Below the pieces are notes generated by a model that searched no databases, was not told where the DNA came from, and was given only the letters and a program-made list of their open reading frames with translations. From Kiritimatiellia bacterium (GTDB taxonomy: Bacteria > Verrucomicrobiota > Kiritimatiellia > CAIQIC01 > JAGNIJ01), in contig JAGNIJ010000008.1 in assembly GCA_018001225.1 (NCBI GenBank), forward strand, positions 1 through 64,000: a stretch of 64,000 nt of DNA, read 5' to 3'. A program made the position numbers and the translations under genes. Shown piece by piece: positions 25,689 through 34,191 of the stretch (the stretch's first letter is position 1; every line of letters begins with the position of its first letter).

Positions 25689-28070
25689 TCATGGTTCAGC
25701 CGGATTCGGCCCCGGCCCGGCGGGCGGGGGCCCGACCACCAACATGGAATTCGTCACGCCGCCCGCGACCCTGGTCAACGAATTGCTCGGATCCATTTTC
25801 CACTCGCCGTCGACGACGAACTTGTAGGCGTAGACGCCATTCGTCAGCCACTGGCTCGCGCTCCACACGCCCGCCCGCTTCGGCGTCATGGGCAGCGCCG
25901 TCCCGTTCCAGGCATTGAATTCGCCGGCTACGCACACGCCATGCGCTTGGCGATCGTAATAGATGAATTCGACCGCATGATAGCCGTTCGCCGTCGAGGG
26001 CGCCCGCGACGGGCGCATGTGGACGAGTTGATTCGTGGCGTACAGAATGGAGTTATCCACGTTCCGATGCGGGTCGGCTTCATGCTCCAGGGCCTTCAGG
26101 TCGGTGAACCAGCCCCCGTCGGCATAGATCTTGTAGAAATATCGTCCCGGAAAGAGGTCCACCTCGGCGTACCACCAACCGTCGTCCTCCCGTCGTTTCA
26201 TGGGCGTCACGTTCTCGCGCCATTCGTTGAAGGTGCCAACCACGGAGACGGTGCGAGCTATCGGCGCGTCATAGTCAAAGTAGACGCGAACCATACTGGT
26301 CGGGGCCATCTGTCCAGGTGTCATGTGTTGCGCGAGCCATGCGGCGCTGTTGGTTTGCCCGCGGATCATGGCGAGGTGCCAGGGAGTGAGTTGCTCGTCG
26401 CCGCGTAGGGCCGGGTCCGCGCCGGCTTCCAGCAGCGTCTTCAGCACATCCTGGGCTTCGCGCCGGACGGCGATGTACAGCGGCGTCTGTCCAGGCTCGA
26501 GCCGGTTGGTTCCGCTGCCGAGGGACGGATCGGCCCCGCCCTCGATCAGCGCCTTGGCGGCGGCATTCCTGTTGTCCCACGCGGCCGCCATCAGCAGCGA
26601 CCAGTTCCCCTCCCACAGGGGACCGTCCGGATCGGCTCCCCTGGACATCAGCAACTGCATCATCCCCGGGTCGTCATTCTCCATGGCCAGGTACAGCGCG
26701 CCGTCTTCCCTGTCGGTTCGCGCCTCGACATCAGCACCGGCCTCGAGCAGGGCGAGCACGTTGTTGGTCCTGCGGCTGCGGACGGCGTCGAGGAGCGGAG
26801 TCCGGCCGCCCGGCCGCCGGGTTTCGATGTCGGCGCCGGCGCGGAGGAGGCGACGCACGGTGCCCTCCGCGTCTTCCGTGGCCGCGGCGTGGATCGCCGT
26901 CCAACCGTTGGTGGTGGGAAGCGTGAAATCCGCGCCGTGATCGAGCAGTTCGTTCAACGCGTTGGTACGGGCGTCGACGGCCGCCAGGTACACGGGCGTC
27001 GCGCCGAAATCGTTCCGCGCATTCAAATCCGCGCCGCGTTCAAGGCACCAGTGGACCGCGGCGGCGCTGTCGAAACGCGCGGCAAGGTGTAGCAGGCTGT
27101 TGCCCTTATTATCCAGGACGGCCAGGTCCGCGCCGTGATCGGCGAGCCTTTGCGCGATCGACACGGAGCCGTTCCGGATGGCATAGGCGATGGCGGAGAG
27201 CCCCTGGTTGTCGAGAAGGTTGACCGTGGCTCCATGCCGGAGCAGGGACTCTACGGCGTCGGCGGCGTTATTCTGCGCCGCCCGCATGAGCGGCGTTTGT
27301 CCCCGCGGGGTGACCGCGTCCTTGTCGGCTCCGGCCTGCAGGAGCCGGGCCACGATCCCGGCATGGTCCGCCTCGGCGGCCACGTGAAGAGCGGTCTCCT
27401 CGTCGCGATCTTTTTCGACTTTAACGCCTTGATTCAACAACCAGTCCACGACGTCCGGGTGCCCGTATCGCGCCGCGACATGGAGAAGCTGGAGTTCCGC
27501 CGACGGATCCTCCACGCGGGCCCCGCCTTCATGAAGGATATGCAGCAGATTGGTCGAACCCATCATGGCCGCCGCGTAAACAGGGGCGATCAACCCCCGC
27601 AGGGGGCCATTCGAATCCGCGCCGCGCTGGAGAAGCAGTTGGACGCAGGCCGGGTGATCCGCCAGCACGGCCAGATGCAAGGGAGAGTAGCCCCATCGTT
27701 TCTCGGGCTTGGCATCACCCTGAACACCGGCAACGCTCACGCCGAGATCCAACAGGTAGGACAGAACATCCGTCTGCCCCAGGGCGGCGGCGAGGTGAAG
27801 ATAGGTCAGGCCGTCCACTGGACAATGCTGCGCCTGCTCCGCCGATCGGACGGCGTTCGTGAACCGGGCGAAATCAGCGCTTCTCAAGGCCTGGAATCCT
27901 TCGTCGCCTGCCAGTGTCTGCGGCAGGTTGAGGGCATCCATCAGCCCTTCTCGAAAGCGGGAGACAGGATCAAACTCCTCACCCTCGGCATGGGCTTCGA
28001 CAGCAGCGACCTTCAGGAACAGCGCAGACAGGATTACAACGGCGGCGCCGGGGAATGTGGCACGATGCAT
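25689..28070 (-). CDS. Exported ankyrin-repeat protein with two C-terminal glycogen-binding-like domains
   Basis: The 793-residue protein starts with a signal peptide (MHRATFPGAAVVILSALFLKVAAVEAHAEG). About 15 ankyrin repeats span residues 85-585, recognisable by units such as GWTAIHAAATEDAEGTVRRLLRAGADIETR and GQTPLMRAAQNNAADAVESLLRHGATVN. Two E-set, CBM48/AMPK-beta-like domains follow, at about 594-680 (VVGTFNEWRENVTPMKRREDDGWWYAEVDLFPGRYFYKIYADG) and 698-780 (VCVAGEFNAWNGTALPM...GVYAYKFVVDGEWKMDP). A Pro-rich tail ends it. The start at 28070 has GGAG 9 bases upstream; upstream ATGs give no signal peptide. The domains suggest a periplasmic or surface scaffold binding alpha-glucans or proteins; function is inferred only from domains. 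Confidence 0.85.
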   Translation of the reverse strand: MHRATFPGAAVVILSALFLKVAAVEAHAEGEEFDPVSRFREGLMDALNLPQTLAGDEGFQALRSADFARFTNAVRSAEQAQHCPVDGLTYLHLAAALGQTDVLSYLLDLGVSVAGVQGDAKPEKRWGYSPLHLAVLADHPACVQLLLQRGADSNGPLRGLIAPVYAAAMMGSTNLLHILHEGGARVEDPSAELQLLHVAARYGHPDVVDWLLNQGVKVEKDRDEETALHVAAEADHAGIVARLLQAGADKDAVTPRGQTPLMRAAQNNAADAVESLLRHGATVNLLDNQGLSAIAYAIRNGSVSIAQRLADHGADLAVLDNKGNSLLHLAARFDSAAAVHWCLERGADLNARNDFGATPVYLAAVDARTNALNELLDHGADFTLPTTNGWTAIHAAATEDAEGTVRRLLRAGADIETRRPGGRTPLLDAVRSRRTNNVLALLEAGADVEARTDREDGALYLAMENDDPGMMQLLMSRGADPDGPLWEGNWSLLMAAAWDNRNAAAKALIEGGADPSLGSGTNRLEPGQTPLYIAVRREAQDVLKTLLEAGADPALRGDEQLTPWHLAMIRGQTNSAAWLAQHMTPGQMAPTSMVRVYFDYDAPIARTVSVVGTFNEWRENVTPMKRREDDGWWYAEVDLFPGRYFYKIYADGGWFTDLKALEHEADPHRNVDNSILYATNQLVHMRPSRAPSTANGYHAVEFIYYDRQAHGVCVAGEFNAWNGTALPMTPKRAGVWSASQWLTNGVYAYKFVVDGEWKMDPSNSLTRVAGGVTNSMLVVGPPPAGPGPNPAEP

Positions 28071-28112
28071 AAGCGGGTCTCCATGAACCATCCAATTCGT
28101 CCGAGAAGCGTA

Positions 28113-28141
28113 TTCATATGGATTCCGCGCTAAAAGCGAAA
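28113..28141 (-). promoter_or_regulatory. Candidate promoter of the ankyrin gene
   Basis: On the minus strand: TTTCGC, 17 bases, TATGAA, about 42 bases before the ATG, which has its own ribosome site. Confidence 0.4.
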
Positions 28142-28191
28142 TCTTCCGATGACCGCTGTTGCTACGGTTGTTCCCGCGGGCCGCCGCCCCA

Positions 28192-28220
28192 TTGACTTCG
28201 CGCCGCCGCTGCCCCATCTT
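28192..28220 (+). promoter_or_regulatory. Candidate leaderless promoter of the DMT transporter
   Basis: TTGACT, 17 bases, CATCTT, then 7 bases (cacgcgc) to the ATG at 28228. There is no Shine-Dalgarno. Confidence 0.5.
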
Positions 28221-28227
28221 CACGCGC

Positions 28228-29193
28228 ATGCCGGAGCCCGTTTCCAACCGTTCGGGAGCGATGGCCCGCGCCCTGCTGGCGCTGGGCGCGGCCATCCTGT
28301 TCTGGTCGTGCGTGCCGCTGCTGCTGAAGTACTTCACGCGCGAGTTGGACGCGTGGACCGTCAACGGCCTGCGCTACACGTTCGCCCTGCTGTTCTGGCT
28401 GCCGTACGTCCTGCGGCATCGCCGCGAGTTGCCGGCCCGCTCGCGCATCTGGCGGGACGCGATCCCGCCCGCCGGCATCCACGTGGTCGGCCAGGTCCTC
28501 TTCGGGCTCTGCCCGTACTTCAACGACGCGACGGTGATCAACTTCGTCAGCCGCGCGGCTTTCCTGTTCACCACGCTGACGGGCTTCATCCTGCTGCGCG
28601 AGGAGCGGGCCGTGGGGCGCCAGCCGCTGTTCTGGGTCGGCATGGCGGCGACGATTGGCGGCCTCGCGGCCATGTACGCCGGCGGGATCGGCACGCCGTC
28701 GACGTCGGCCTTCGGCATGCTGCTGCTGTTGGCGACGGCGGCGTTCTGGGGTTTCTACTCGGTCCTGGTGCGGAAGTTCATGAAGCCCTATTCCATCCGG
28801 TTGAGCTTCAGCGTGATCAGCCTGTACGCCGCGCCGGGCCTGCTGGCGCTGATGTTCGCGCTGGGCGACTGGCGGAAGGCGCTGGCGCTCGGGCCGGGCT
28901 ACTGGGCGATGATCTGGCTCTCCGCAATCCTGGGCATCGCCCTGGGCCACACGCTCTTCTACCGCGCGATCCACGCGCTCGGCCCGGTCGCGTCGGAGGG
29001 GTCGCTGTTGCTGATCCCGTTCACGACGGCGGTCCTGGCGCACTTCCTCCTGGACGAGCGGCTCGGGCGGCTGCAGTGGATCGGCGGCGTGATCCTCGTC
29101 GCGGGCTGCTTCGTCCTGCTCCGGGCCAACCTGCGGGCGCGCGGGCGGGTCACGGCGAAGGAGGCGCAAGCCGCCGCGCCGTCGCCGCGGTGA
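28228..29193 (+). CDS. EamA/DMT-family membrane transporter
   Basis: The 321-residue inner-membrane protein has ten predicted helices in two EamA repeats. The first repeat starts LLALGAAILFWSCVPLLLKYF and includes VNGLRYTFALLFWLPYVL; the second starts FGMLLLLATAAFWGFYSVLVRKF and ends ASEGSLLLIPFTTAVLAHFLLDERLGRLQWIGGVILVAGCFVLL, a textbook EamA ending. The family exports or imports metabolites such as amino acids or nucleotide-type compounds; the substrate is not predictable here. The ATG at 28228 is favoured because the promoter -10 sits 7 bases upstream; the longer frame would begin before the promoter. Confidence 0.85.
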   Translation: MPEPVSNRSGAMARALLALGAAILFWSCVPLLLKYFTRELDAWTVNGLRYTFALLFWLPYVLRHRRELPARSRIWRDAIPPAGIHVVGQVLFGLCPYFNDATVINFVSRAAFLFTTLTGFILLREERAVGRQPLFWVGMAATIGGLAAMYAGGIGTPSTSAFGMLLLLATAAFWGFYSVLVRKFMKPYSIRLSFSVISLYAAPGLLALMFALGDWRKALALGPGYWAMIWLSAILGIALGHTLFYRAIHALGPVASEGSLLLIPFTTAVLAHFLLDERLGRLQWIGGVILVAGCFVLLRANLRARGRVTAKEAQAAAPSPR

Positions 29194-29221
29194 CCCGTAT
29201 TTTAGGCTTCCTTTTATGACC

Positions 29222-29313
29222 CCGGCGGGCTTGTCCCGCCGGTGAACGAGGTCGGGGAATCCGCGCCGAGCGCGGCTTCCCCACCTTCCGCTCCTGCCGG
29301 ACAAGCCGGCAGG
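29222..29313. repeat. Cluster of three hairpins between the DMT and pfp genes
   Basis: CCGGCGGG-cttgt-CCCGCCGG (29222-29242), CCGCG-ccgag-CGCGG and CTGCCGG-acaag-CCGGCAG (near 29293-29313), the last two lying between GGAATCCGC and GCGGATTCC. The two convergent genes end here, so one hairpin may terminate transcription, but no long T-tract follows. Confidence 0.5.
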
Positions 29314-29345
29314 GGGCGGATTCCATGCCCAAGCCATCGACGCGA

Positions 29346-30569
29346 TCAGACGATCTTCTTCACCTTCGCGCCCTTGAACCGGCCGACCGGCGGCAGGGGG
29401 CCGACGATCGGGGCGGCGTAGCGGACGAACGCGGCGGTGACGTTGTTGCCCTCGGCGTTGATGAACTCGTCGGGCATGTGGCGCGTTTCCTTGGCCACGT
29501 TCTTCAACTCCGTGCGCTCGATCCAGGCCTGGTAGACCTTGCCCGGCTTGCGCTTGATCGCGGTGCTGCCGTTGGCGAACTTCCCGCCGGTGGCGAACTT
29601 CACCGCGGACTGCCCGGCCAGCCGCGCCTCCTTCGCGTCCACGGCGGAGAGCACTCCGGGGAACGAGCGCTGGAGGTAGCCGAACGTGTCGGCCCGCACG
29701 CGCTTGATCTGGAGCTTCGCCTTCACCTGGTCGGCCAGCAGGTCGCCCAGCGCGCCGGAGCCGCTCAACTGCACGTTGCCGTGGGCGTCCACTTCCTTGG
29801 TGAACTTCGCCGCGATGGCCGTGCCCTCGGCGTCCGAGATGCCCTCGGAGACCGCCACCACGCACCGCCCGTACTTCTCGTTCACCGCCTTCACGTCGGC
29901 GAGGAACTTTTCCATGTCGAACGGCCGCTCGGGCAGGTAGACCAGGTGCGGGCCGTCGTCGGGATACACGCGGGCCAGCGCGGAGGCGGCGGTCAGGAAG
30001 CCGGCGTGCCGGCCCATGACCACGTTGATCTTCACGCCGGGCAGCGCGCGGTTGTCCAAGTTGTCGCCCATGAAGGCGCTCGCGACGAACTTCGCGCCGC
30101 TGCCGAACCCGGGCGTGTGGTCGTTCTCGCGCAGGTCGTTGTCGATCGTCTTGCAGATGTGGAAGCAGCGGAACTCGTAGCCCGCCTTGCGCGCCTCCTC
30201 GTTGATGATGTGCGTCGTCTCGGCGGAATCGTTGCCGCCGATATAGAAGAAATAGCGCACGTTATACTTCTGCATCACCTGGAAGATCTTCGCGCAGTCC
30301 TCGGGCGTGGGCTTCTTGCGGACCGAGCCCAGCGCGGAGGAGGGCGTGATCGCCACCGCTTCGAGCGTGGCCTTCGACTCCTTGCCGAGGTCGATGAAAT
30401 TCTCGTTCAGGATGCCCTGGATGCCGTGGAGCGATCCGTAGATCTTCTTGATTTCCTTGTGCTTCTTCGCCTCCAGCACCGCGCCGACCAGGCTCTGGTT
30501 GATCACCACCGTCGGCCCGCCGCTCTGCGCGATGAGCATGTTGCCGGTCAGCTTGCTATTCTTGGCCAT
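29346..30569 (-). CDS. pfp: Pyrophosphate-dependent 6-phosphofructokinase
   Basis: The 407-residue enzyme interconverts fructose-6-phosphate and fructose-1,6-bisphosphate with PPi, giving reversible, ATP-sparing glycolysis. The PPi-type features are visible: IAQSGGPTVVINQSLVGA at the N terminus, FFYIGGNDSAETT (GGNDS in place of the ATP-type GGDGT) and CKTIDNDL with the lysine typical of PPi enzymes. FGSGAKFVASAF, VVMGRHAGFLTAASAL and VVAVSEGI follow. It has a promoter (30614-30642) and an AGAGGTG ribosome site. It is a single-gene unit, convergent with the DMT transporter gene. Confidence 0.92.
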   Translation of the reverse strand: MAKNSKLTGNMLIAQSGGPTVVINQSLVGAVLEAKKHKEIKKIYGSLHGIQGILNENFIDLGKESKATLEAVAITPSSALGSVRKKPTPEDCAKIFQVMQKYNVRYFFYIGGNDSAETTHIINEEARKAGYEFRCFHICKTIDNDLRENDHTPGFGSGAKFVASAFMGDNLDNRALPGVKINVVMGRHAGFLTAASALARVYPDDGPHLVYLPERPFDMEKFLADVKAVNEKYGRCVVAVSEGISDAEGTAIAAKFTKEVDAHGNVQLSGSGALGDLLADQVKAKLQIKRVRADTFGYLQRSFPGVLSAVDAKEARLAGQSAVKFATGGKFANGSTAIKRKPGKVYQAWIERTELKNVAKETRHMPDEFINAEGNNVTAAFVRYAAPIVGPLPPVGRFKGAKVKKIV

Positions 30570-30613
30570 TTTGACACCTCTTGGTTAAACGGTTTTCCCG
30601 GAATGGAAGCCCG

Positions 30614-30642
30614 TAGATACCACACCGTGCCGGGCGCTTCAA
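30614..30642 (-). promoter_or_regulatory. Promoter of pfp
   Basis: On the minus strand: TTGAAG, 17 bases, TATCTA. Here the message has a leader of about 37 bases and an AGAGGTG ribosome site. The -35 overlaps the stop region of the upstream glycosyltransferase gene. Confidence 0.55.
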
Positions 30643-32435
30643 GCGGGTACTGCGCCGCAGGCCCGGCGCCAGGCGGCCCGGTAGGCGGCCTCGATTTCCC
30701 GGGTGACGGCGGCCGCGTCGCAGAGCGGCGACCGGCGCACCCGGTCCGGCAACCCGGCACGGGCAGCCGCGATGGACCCCGCGTCCGCCGACAATGCAAC
30801 CGATTGCCGCACATAGCGTTCCGCGTCTCCGGCAATCCATTCCGGCGCCCCGACGGTATGCAGCAGGCCGGCCGCGCGCCGGGCGCTCAACCGCTCGCCA
30901 CATAACGTGATGACCGGAACCCCCATCCACAGGGCATCGCAGGTCGTGGCGTCGCCGTTGAACGGGAAGCTGTCGAGAACAAGGTCCATGTCCCGATAGA
31001 CCGCGAGATTCGCGATGGTCCGATTGTCAGCATGGAAGCGGACGCGGGCCGGGTCCATGCCGGCCGCGCGCAGCCGGGTAGTCAGCCGCTCGCGCGTATC
31101 GGGATCGGCCAGGACATCGCGCGCCAGGAGCAATTGCGACCCCGGAACCTGGTCGAGGATTCGCTTCCAGCACGCGAGGACTTCGCCGTTGAGCTTGGCC
31201 AGGTGATGGACGGCGCCGAAGGTGACGAACCCGTTACGCCGGCACGGCAGCTCGGTGGAAGGCTCGGCCGCGTCCGGCGGCGGCCCGTAGCAGTGGTAGC
31301 CGGTGGCGGGACGCAGGATCGTCTCGTGGCTCCAGCGGTCGGCCTCGCCGGGCGGCTCGGTCACGGCGTCGGAAAAGCGGTAGTCGATGGCCTTCACGCC
31401 GGTCGTGACCGCGTTCCCGTACCAGTGGAACTGGAGCGGCGCGGGCTTGCGCGTGAAAAGCGCCAGCCGCCCGTTGTTGGCGTGCTCGTTAAGGTCGACC
31501 AGCAGGTCGATCCGGTCGACGCGAACGAGGTCCGCCGCCTCGGCATCGGACAGACCCGCGATCTCGCGCCAGTCGTCGGCGACGGCGCGCAGTTCGGCGG
31601 TCCAGTCATCCCGCGCGGTGCCGGCGGAATACAGCGTGACATGGAAACCGTTTCGGTCCCGGGCGCGCAGGAGGTTCATCAGGTGCGCGCTGCTGTTATG
31701 GCGGTGGAGGCAGGCGCTGACGTAGCCGACGCGAAGCGTCCGTTCGGGGTCCGGCTCGCGGACGGGCGGGGGTGCCGCGGGCGCCGCGTGCCAGGCGTTC
31801 CACCGCCCGGTCTCCTCGAACAGGTCACGGGCGGTGACGCGGGGATCGTAGAGCATGGCGCGGATGAGGCTGGAGTGCAGGCCCGCATGCCGCCGAAGCA
31901 GGGCCCCGGCCCCACGCAGTCCGGCCAGGGCCTCGTCCAGCCGGCCCTGTTCCAGGAGAAACTCGGCGCGGTTGTTGAGCCAGCCGGGCACGTGCGGGGC
32001 CGGGAGTTCATCGAGCAGGCGCAGCGCCTCGCCGACGCGGCCCAGACGGCGCAGCGAGACGCCGGCGGCGAGCCGGGCGCCGAGGTGCGCCCGGTCGCGG
32101 CCGAGGGCGCGATCGTACGCCTGCAGCGCGGGCGGATGCAGGCCCAGCCGGGCCAGGGCCCGGCCCATACGGTAGAACGCCTCGGCGGCGCGCGGCCCTT
32201 CCAGCCGCGCCGCATCGGCGTACGCGCCGGCGGCTTCCTCCCGACGGCCCAGCCGGTCGAGGATCGCACCGCGCAGGAAGGGCCAGGCGGGATCGGCCGG
32301 CGCGGCGGCCTGTTCGCGTTCGAGGGATGGCAGAACCGGATCGGGATTACCCGCCGCCGAGCCGGCGAAGCGATCCACGGCCGGCCAGTCGGCGGAATGA
32401 AAGGCCGAGCGGCCCGCCTCCAGCGGGGCGGTCAT
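30639..32435 (-). CDS. TPR and OGT-like (GT41) glycosyltransferase
   Basis: The 598-residue protein resembles bacterial O-GlcNAc-transferase homologues. TPR-like helices fill about 45-190 (AYADAARLEGPRAAEAFYRMGRALARLGLHPPALQAYDRALGRDR). The GT41 catalytic region starts near 215 with LRVGYVSACLHRHNSSAHLMNLL and continues with DLLVDLNEHANNGRLALFTRKPAPLQFHWYGNAVTTG, NGFVTFGAVHHLAKLNGEVLACWKRIL, PARVRFHADNRT and DLVLDSFPFNGDATTCDALWMGVPVITLCGE, the nucleotide-sugar site. The ATG at 32435 overlaps the PEP-CTERM stop (ATGA), so the two are coupled; longer readings only shadow that gene. Likely role: O-glycosylation of a protein or glycan, perhaps the coupled PEP-CTERM product. Confidence 0.85.
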   Translation of the reverse strand: MTAPLEAGRSAFHSADWPAVDRFAGSAAGNPDPVLPSLEREQAAAPADPAWPFLRGAILDRLGRREEAAGAYADAARLEGPRAAEAFYRMGRALARLGLHPPALQAYDRALGRDRAHLGARLAAGVSLRRLGRVGEALRLLDELPAPHVPGWLNNRAEFLLEQGRLDEALAGLRGAGALLRRHAGLHSSLIRAMLYDPRVTARDLFEETGRWNAWHAAPAAPPPVREPDPERTLRVGYVSACLHRHNSSAHLMNLLRARDRNGFHVTLYSAGTARDDWTAELRAVADDWREIAGLSDAEAADLVRVDRIDLLVDLNEHANNGRLALFTRKPAPLQFHWYGNAVTTGVKAIDYRFSDAVTEPPGEADRWSHETILRPATGYHCYGPPPDAAEPSTELPCRRNGFVTFGAVHHLAKLNGEVLACWKRILDQVPGSQLLLARDVLADPDTRERLTTRLRAAGMDPARVRFHADNRTIANLAVYRDMDLVLDSFPFNGDATTCDALWMGVPVITLCGERLSARRAAGLLHTVGAPEWIAGDAERYVRQSVALSADAGSIAAARAGLPDRVRRSPLCDAAAVTREIEAAYRAAWRRACGAVPA

Positions 32436-33103
32436 TCCCGGCGGCGCCGGAAGAACCGCCGCAGCAGGAGCCCGGCGACTCCGAGACACAGGAGCACGGT
32501 CAGTCCGGGCTCGGGAACGGCCGCGATGGTAATGCCTGTGTTGGGCGTGTCTTCGTAGGCCCAGCGCGTGACACGGATCTGCGTCTGATTGTCGCCGCTG
32601 TTGAAATCCGCGGTCAGCTGGGCATACCCGTACAGGTGGTCCGAGCCGGACTCGAACCGGTAGCCGATGTAGAACGACTGGCCCCAGGTCAGTTCGTTCG
32701 TGTCCACGCTGGCCGCCCAGCCGGAGCCGCCTCCGAACGCCCCCGCCCATTCCGTGTGGCCCGGCCCGACTGTCTGGCCCAGGGACAGGACGGGGGCCCA
32801 GCTGTTGGCGCTGTCGTAGTAGTACTCGACGCCGCCCGGCGTGCCGACGGCCAGTTCCATGTAGCCCATGCACCCGTACAGCGTAGCCGCATAGGGACCC
32901 GGATACAATCCGCTGCTTTCGCCGGCAGAGGCCTCGACGGTCGTGGGATCCCACGAGGCGAGGGGGGCGTGAAACCAGCCGGAGTCGATTTCCGGATCGG
33001 GGACCAAGTGGATGATCGTGGCCGGCGCGGTCTGCGCCAGCAGGCCGAGCGCGGACGCCAATCCCGCGGCTCGTTTATCGTGCTTTCCCGGTTGTGCGCG
33101 CAT
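32432..33103 (-). CDS. PEP-CTERM sorting-domain protein
   Basis: The 223-residue exported protein has a basic N terminus and a hydrophobic signal (RAAGLASALGLLAQTAPATI). The beta-rich body is full of Gly, Ser, Tyr and Trp (SGLYPGPYAATLYGCMGYMELAVGTPGGVEYYYD). A classic C-terminal sorting signal ends it: VPEPG, a membrane helix (LTVLLCLGVAGLLL) and an Arg-rich tail (RRFFRRRRE). Such proteins are processed by exosortase and often glycosylated and moved to the surface or matrix; no exosortase is in the window. The ATG is chosen for its GAGGGGG site. It is coupled to the OGT-like gene by a 4-base overlap. Confidence 0.88.
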   Translation of the reverse strand: MRAQPGKHDKRAAGLASALGLLAQTAPATIIHLVPDPEIDSGWFHAPLASWDPTTVEASAGESSGLYPGPYAATLYGCMGYMELAVGTPGGVEYYYDSANSWAPVLSLGQTVGPGHTEWAGAFGGGSGWAASVDTNELTWGQSFYIGYRFESGSDHLYGYAQLTADFNSGDNQTQIRVTRWAYEDTPNTGITIAAVPEPGLTVLLCLGVAGLLLRRFFRRRRE

Positions 33104-33200
33104 GAGACCCCCTCGTTGTGTCCATAAAAACACCCCGGTCGCCCGGCTGTCAAGCCCGACGCTTTCCACGCCGGGGCGATTTTGGTAGTGGTTCCGGGCG

Positions 33201-34187
33201 ATGGAAACGATGCGCATCCAGTGTCTTGTACTCGCTGCGGGCATCTTGTTGGGCCTGTCCGCCGCCGGCCGGGCCGACCCGTTCTACCTGCCCAACGAGC
33301 ATCCGGTCACACGGCTGTTCGGCGTCCCGCCGGCCGAAAGCGGTCTCGTGGCGACCGGCTCATGGGCCCACGGCTCCATCAACATCGCCAACAATTCCAC
33401 CGATGACCTGGCCGGGGATTCGTCGCTGATGCTGGACGGCGAGACTTATGTCGCGCGAATCGCCTTGCGCCGCGGCTTCGCCGGCGGCTGGGAAATCGGT
33501 CTCGACCTGCCGTACGTCCGCCACGCGGGCGGGATACTCGACGACTTCATCGAGTCCTACCACGACACGTTCGGGTTCTCGCAGGGCAACCGCAAGGCCA
33601 TCCCTTCCGACCGCCTGCTCTACGCCCTGACGCGGAATGGGGAAACGTTGTTCTATCTCGCCGACCCCGCGGACGGGTTGGGCGACGCGGCCGTGAGCCT
33701 GGGGCGGCAGTTGTACCGGCGGCTGGACGGGACGCGCGCCGCAGCGGCCCGCGTCGCTATCGAAGCGCCGACCGGGAACCGCGACAACTTGCTCGGCAGC
33801 GGCAGCACCGACATCGCGCTCTCGGTCGCCGGCACGGACACAGCCCTGCTCTGTCCCCTGCGTTTGGATGCCGTGCTCGGCGTGCTGTTCCTGGCCGGCG
33901 GCGGACTGCTGGAGCAATGGCGCGAGCCGGCCGCCGGGTTCGGCTCGGCCGCGATCACGTGGCCCGCGACGGAAAAGCTTTCCTTCAAGGTCCAGGCAGA
34001 CGCGCATTCGCCGCTCTTCGACGGTCTCTACATCGGCCGACTGGACCACTGGGGCTGCCAGGTCTCGATGGGCGGAACGCTGCTCCTCCCCCGCGCGGCC
34101 GCGCTCGACATCGCCGTGACGGAAGATGTCGCTGTCGCCACGGCGCCGGATGTGGTATTTCATTTCGCGCTCTCGAAATCATGGTGA
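33201..34187 (+). CDS. DUF3187 family outer-membrane-like protein
   Basis: The 328-residue protein has a signal peptide (MRIQCLVLAAGILLGLSAAGRA, starting at the second ATG, 33210, or at 33201). The DUF3187 signature is present: LRRGFAGGWEIGLDLPYVRHAGGILDDFIESYHDTFGFSQGNR. Repeated beta strands typical of a membrane barrel follow, ending with a strand (DVVFHFALSKSW). Function of the family is unknown. It diverges from the PEP-CTERM gene, with 97 bases between them, and the next gene starts 4 bases after its stop. Confidence 0.8.
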   Translation: METMRIQCLVLAAGILLGLSAAGRADPFYLPNEHPVTRLFGVPPAESGLVATGSWAHGSINIANNSTDDLAGDSSLMLDGETYVARIALRRGFAGGWEIGLDLPYVRHAGGILDDFIESYHDTFGFSQGNRKAIPSDRLLYALTRNGETLFYLADPADGLGDAAVSLGRQLYRRLDGTRAAAARVAIEAPTGNRDNLLGSGSTDIALSVAGTDTALLCPLRLDAVLGVLFLAGGGLLEQWREPAAGFGSAAITWPATEKLSFKVQADAHSPLFDGLYIGRLDHWGCQVSMGGTLLLPRAAALDIAVTEDVAVATAPDVVFHFALSKSW

Positions 34188-34191
34188 ACCG

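Noticed and set aside
32436-32954. Longer form of the OGT-like gene (to 32954)
   Set aside because: The added codons are only the antiphase shadow of the PEP-CTERM gene; the ATGA overlap at 32432-32435 is the natural start.
33168-33200. Leaderless promoter for the DUF3187 gene
   Set aside because: TTTCCA-N17-TAGTGG has the right geometry, but the -10 matches poorly and a second ATG three codons in makes the start unclear.
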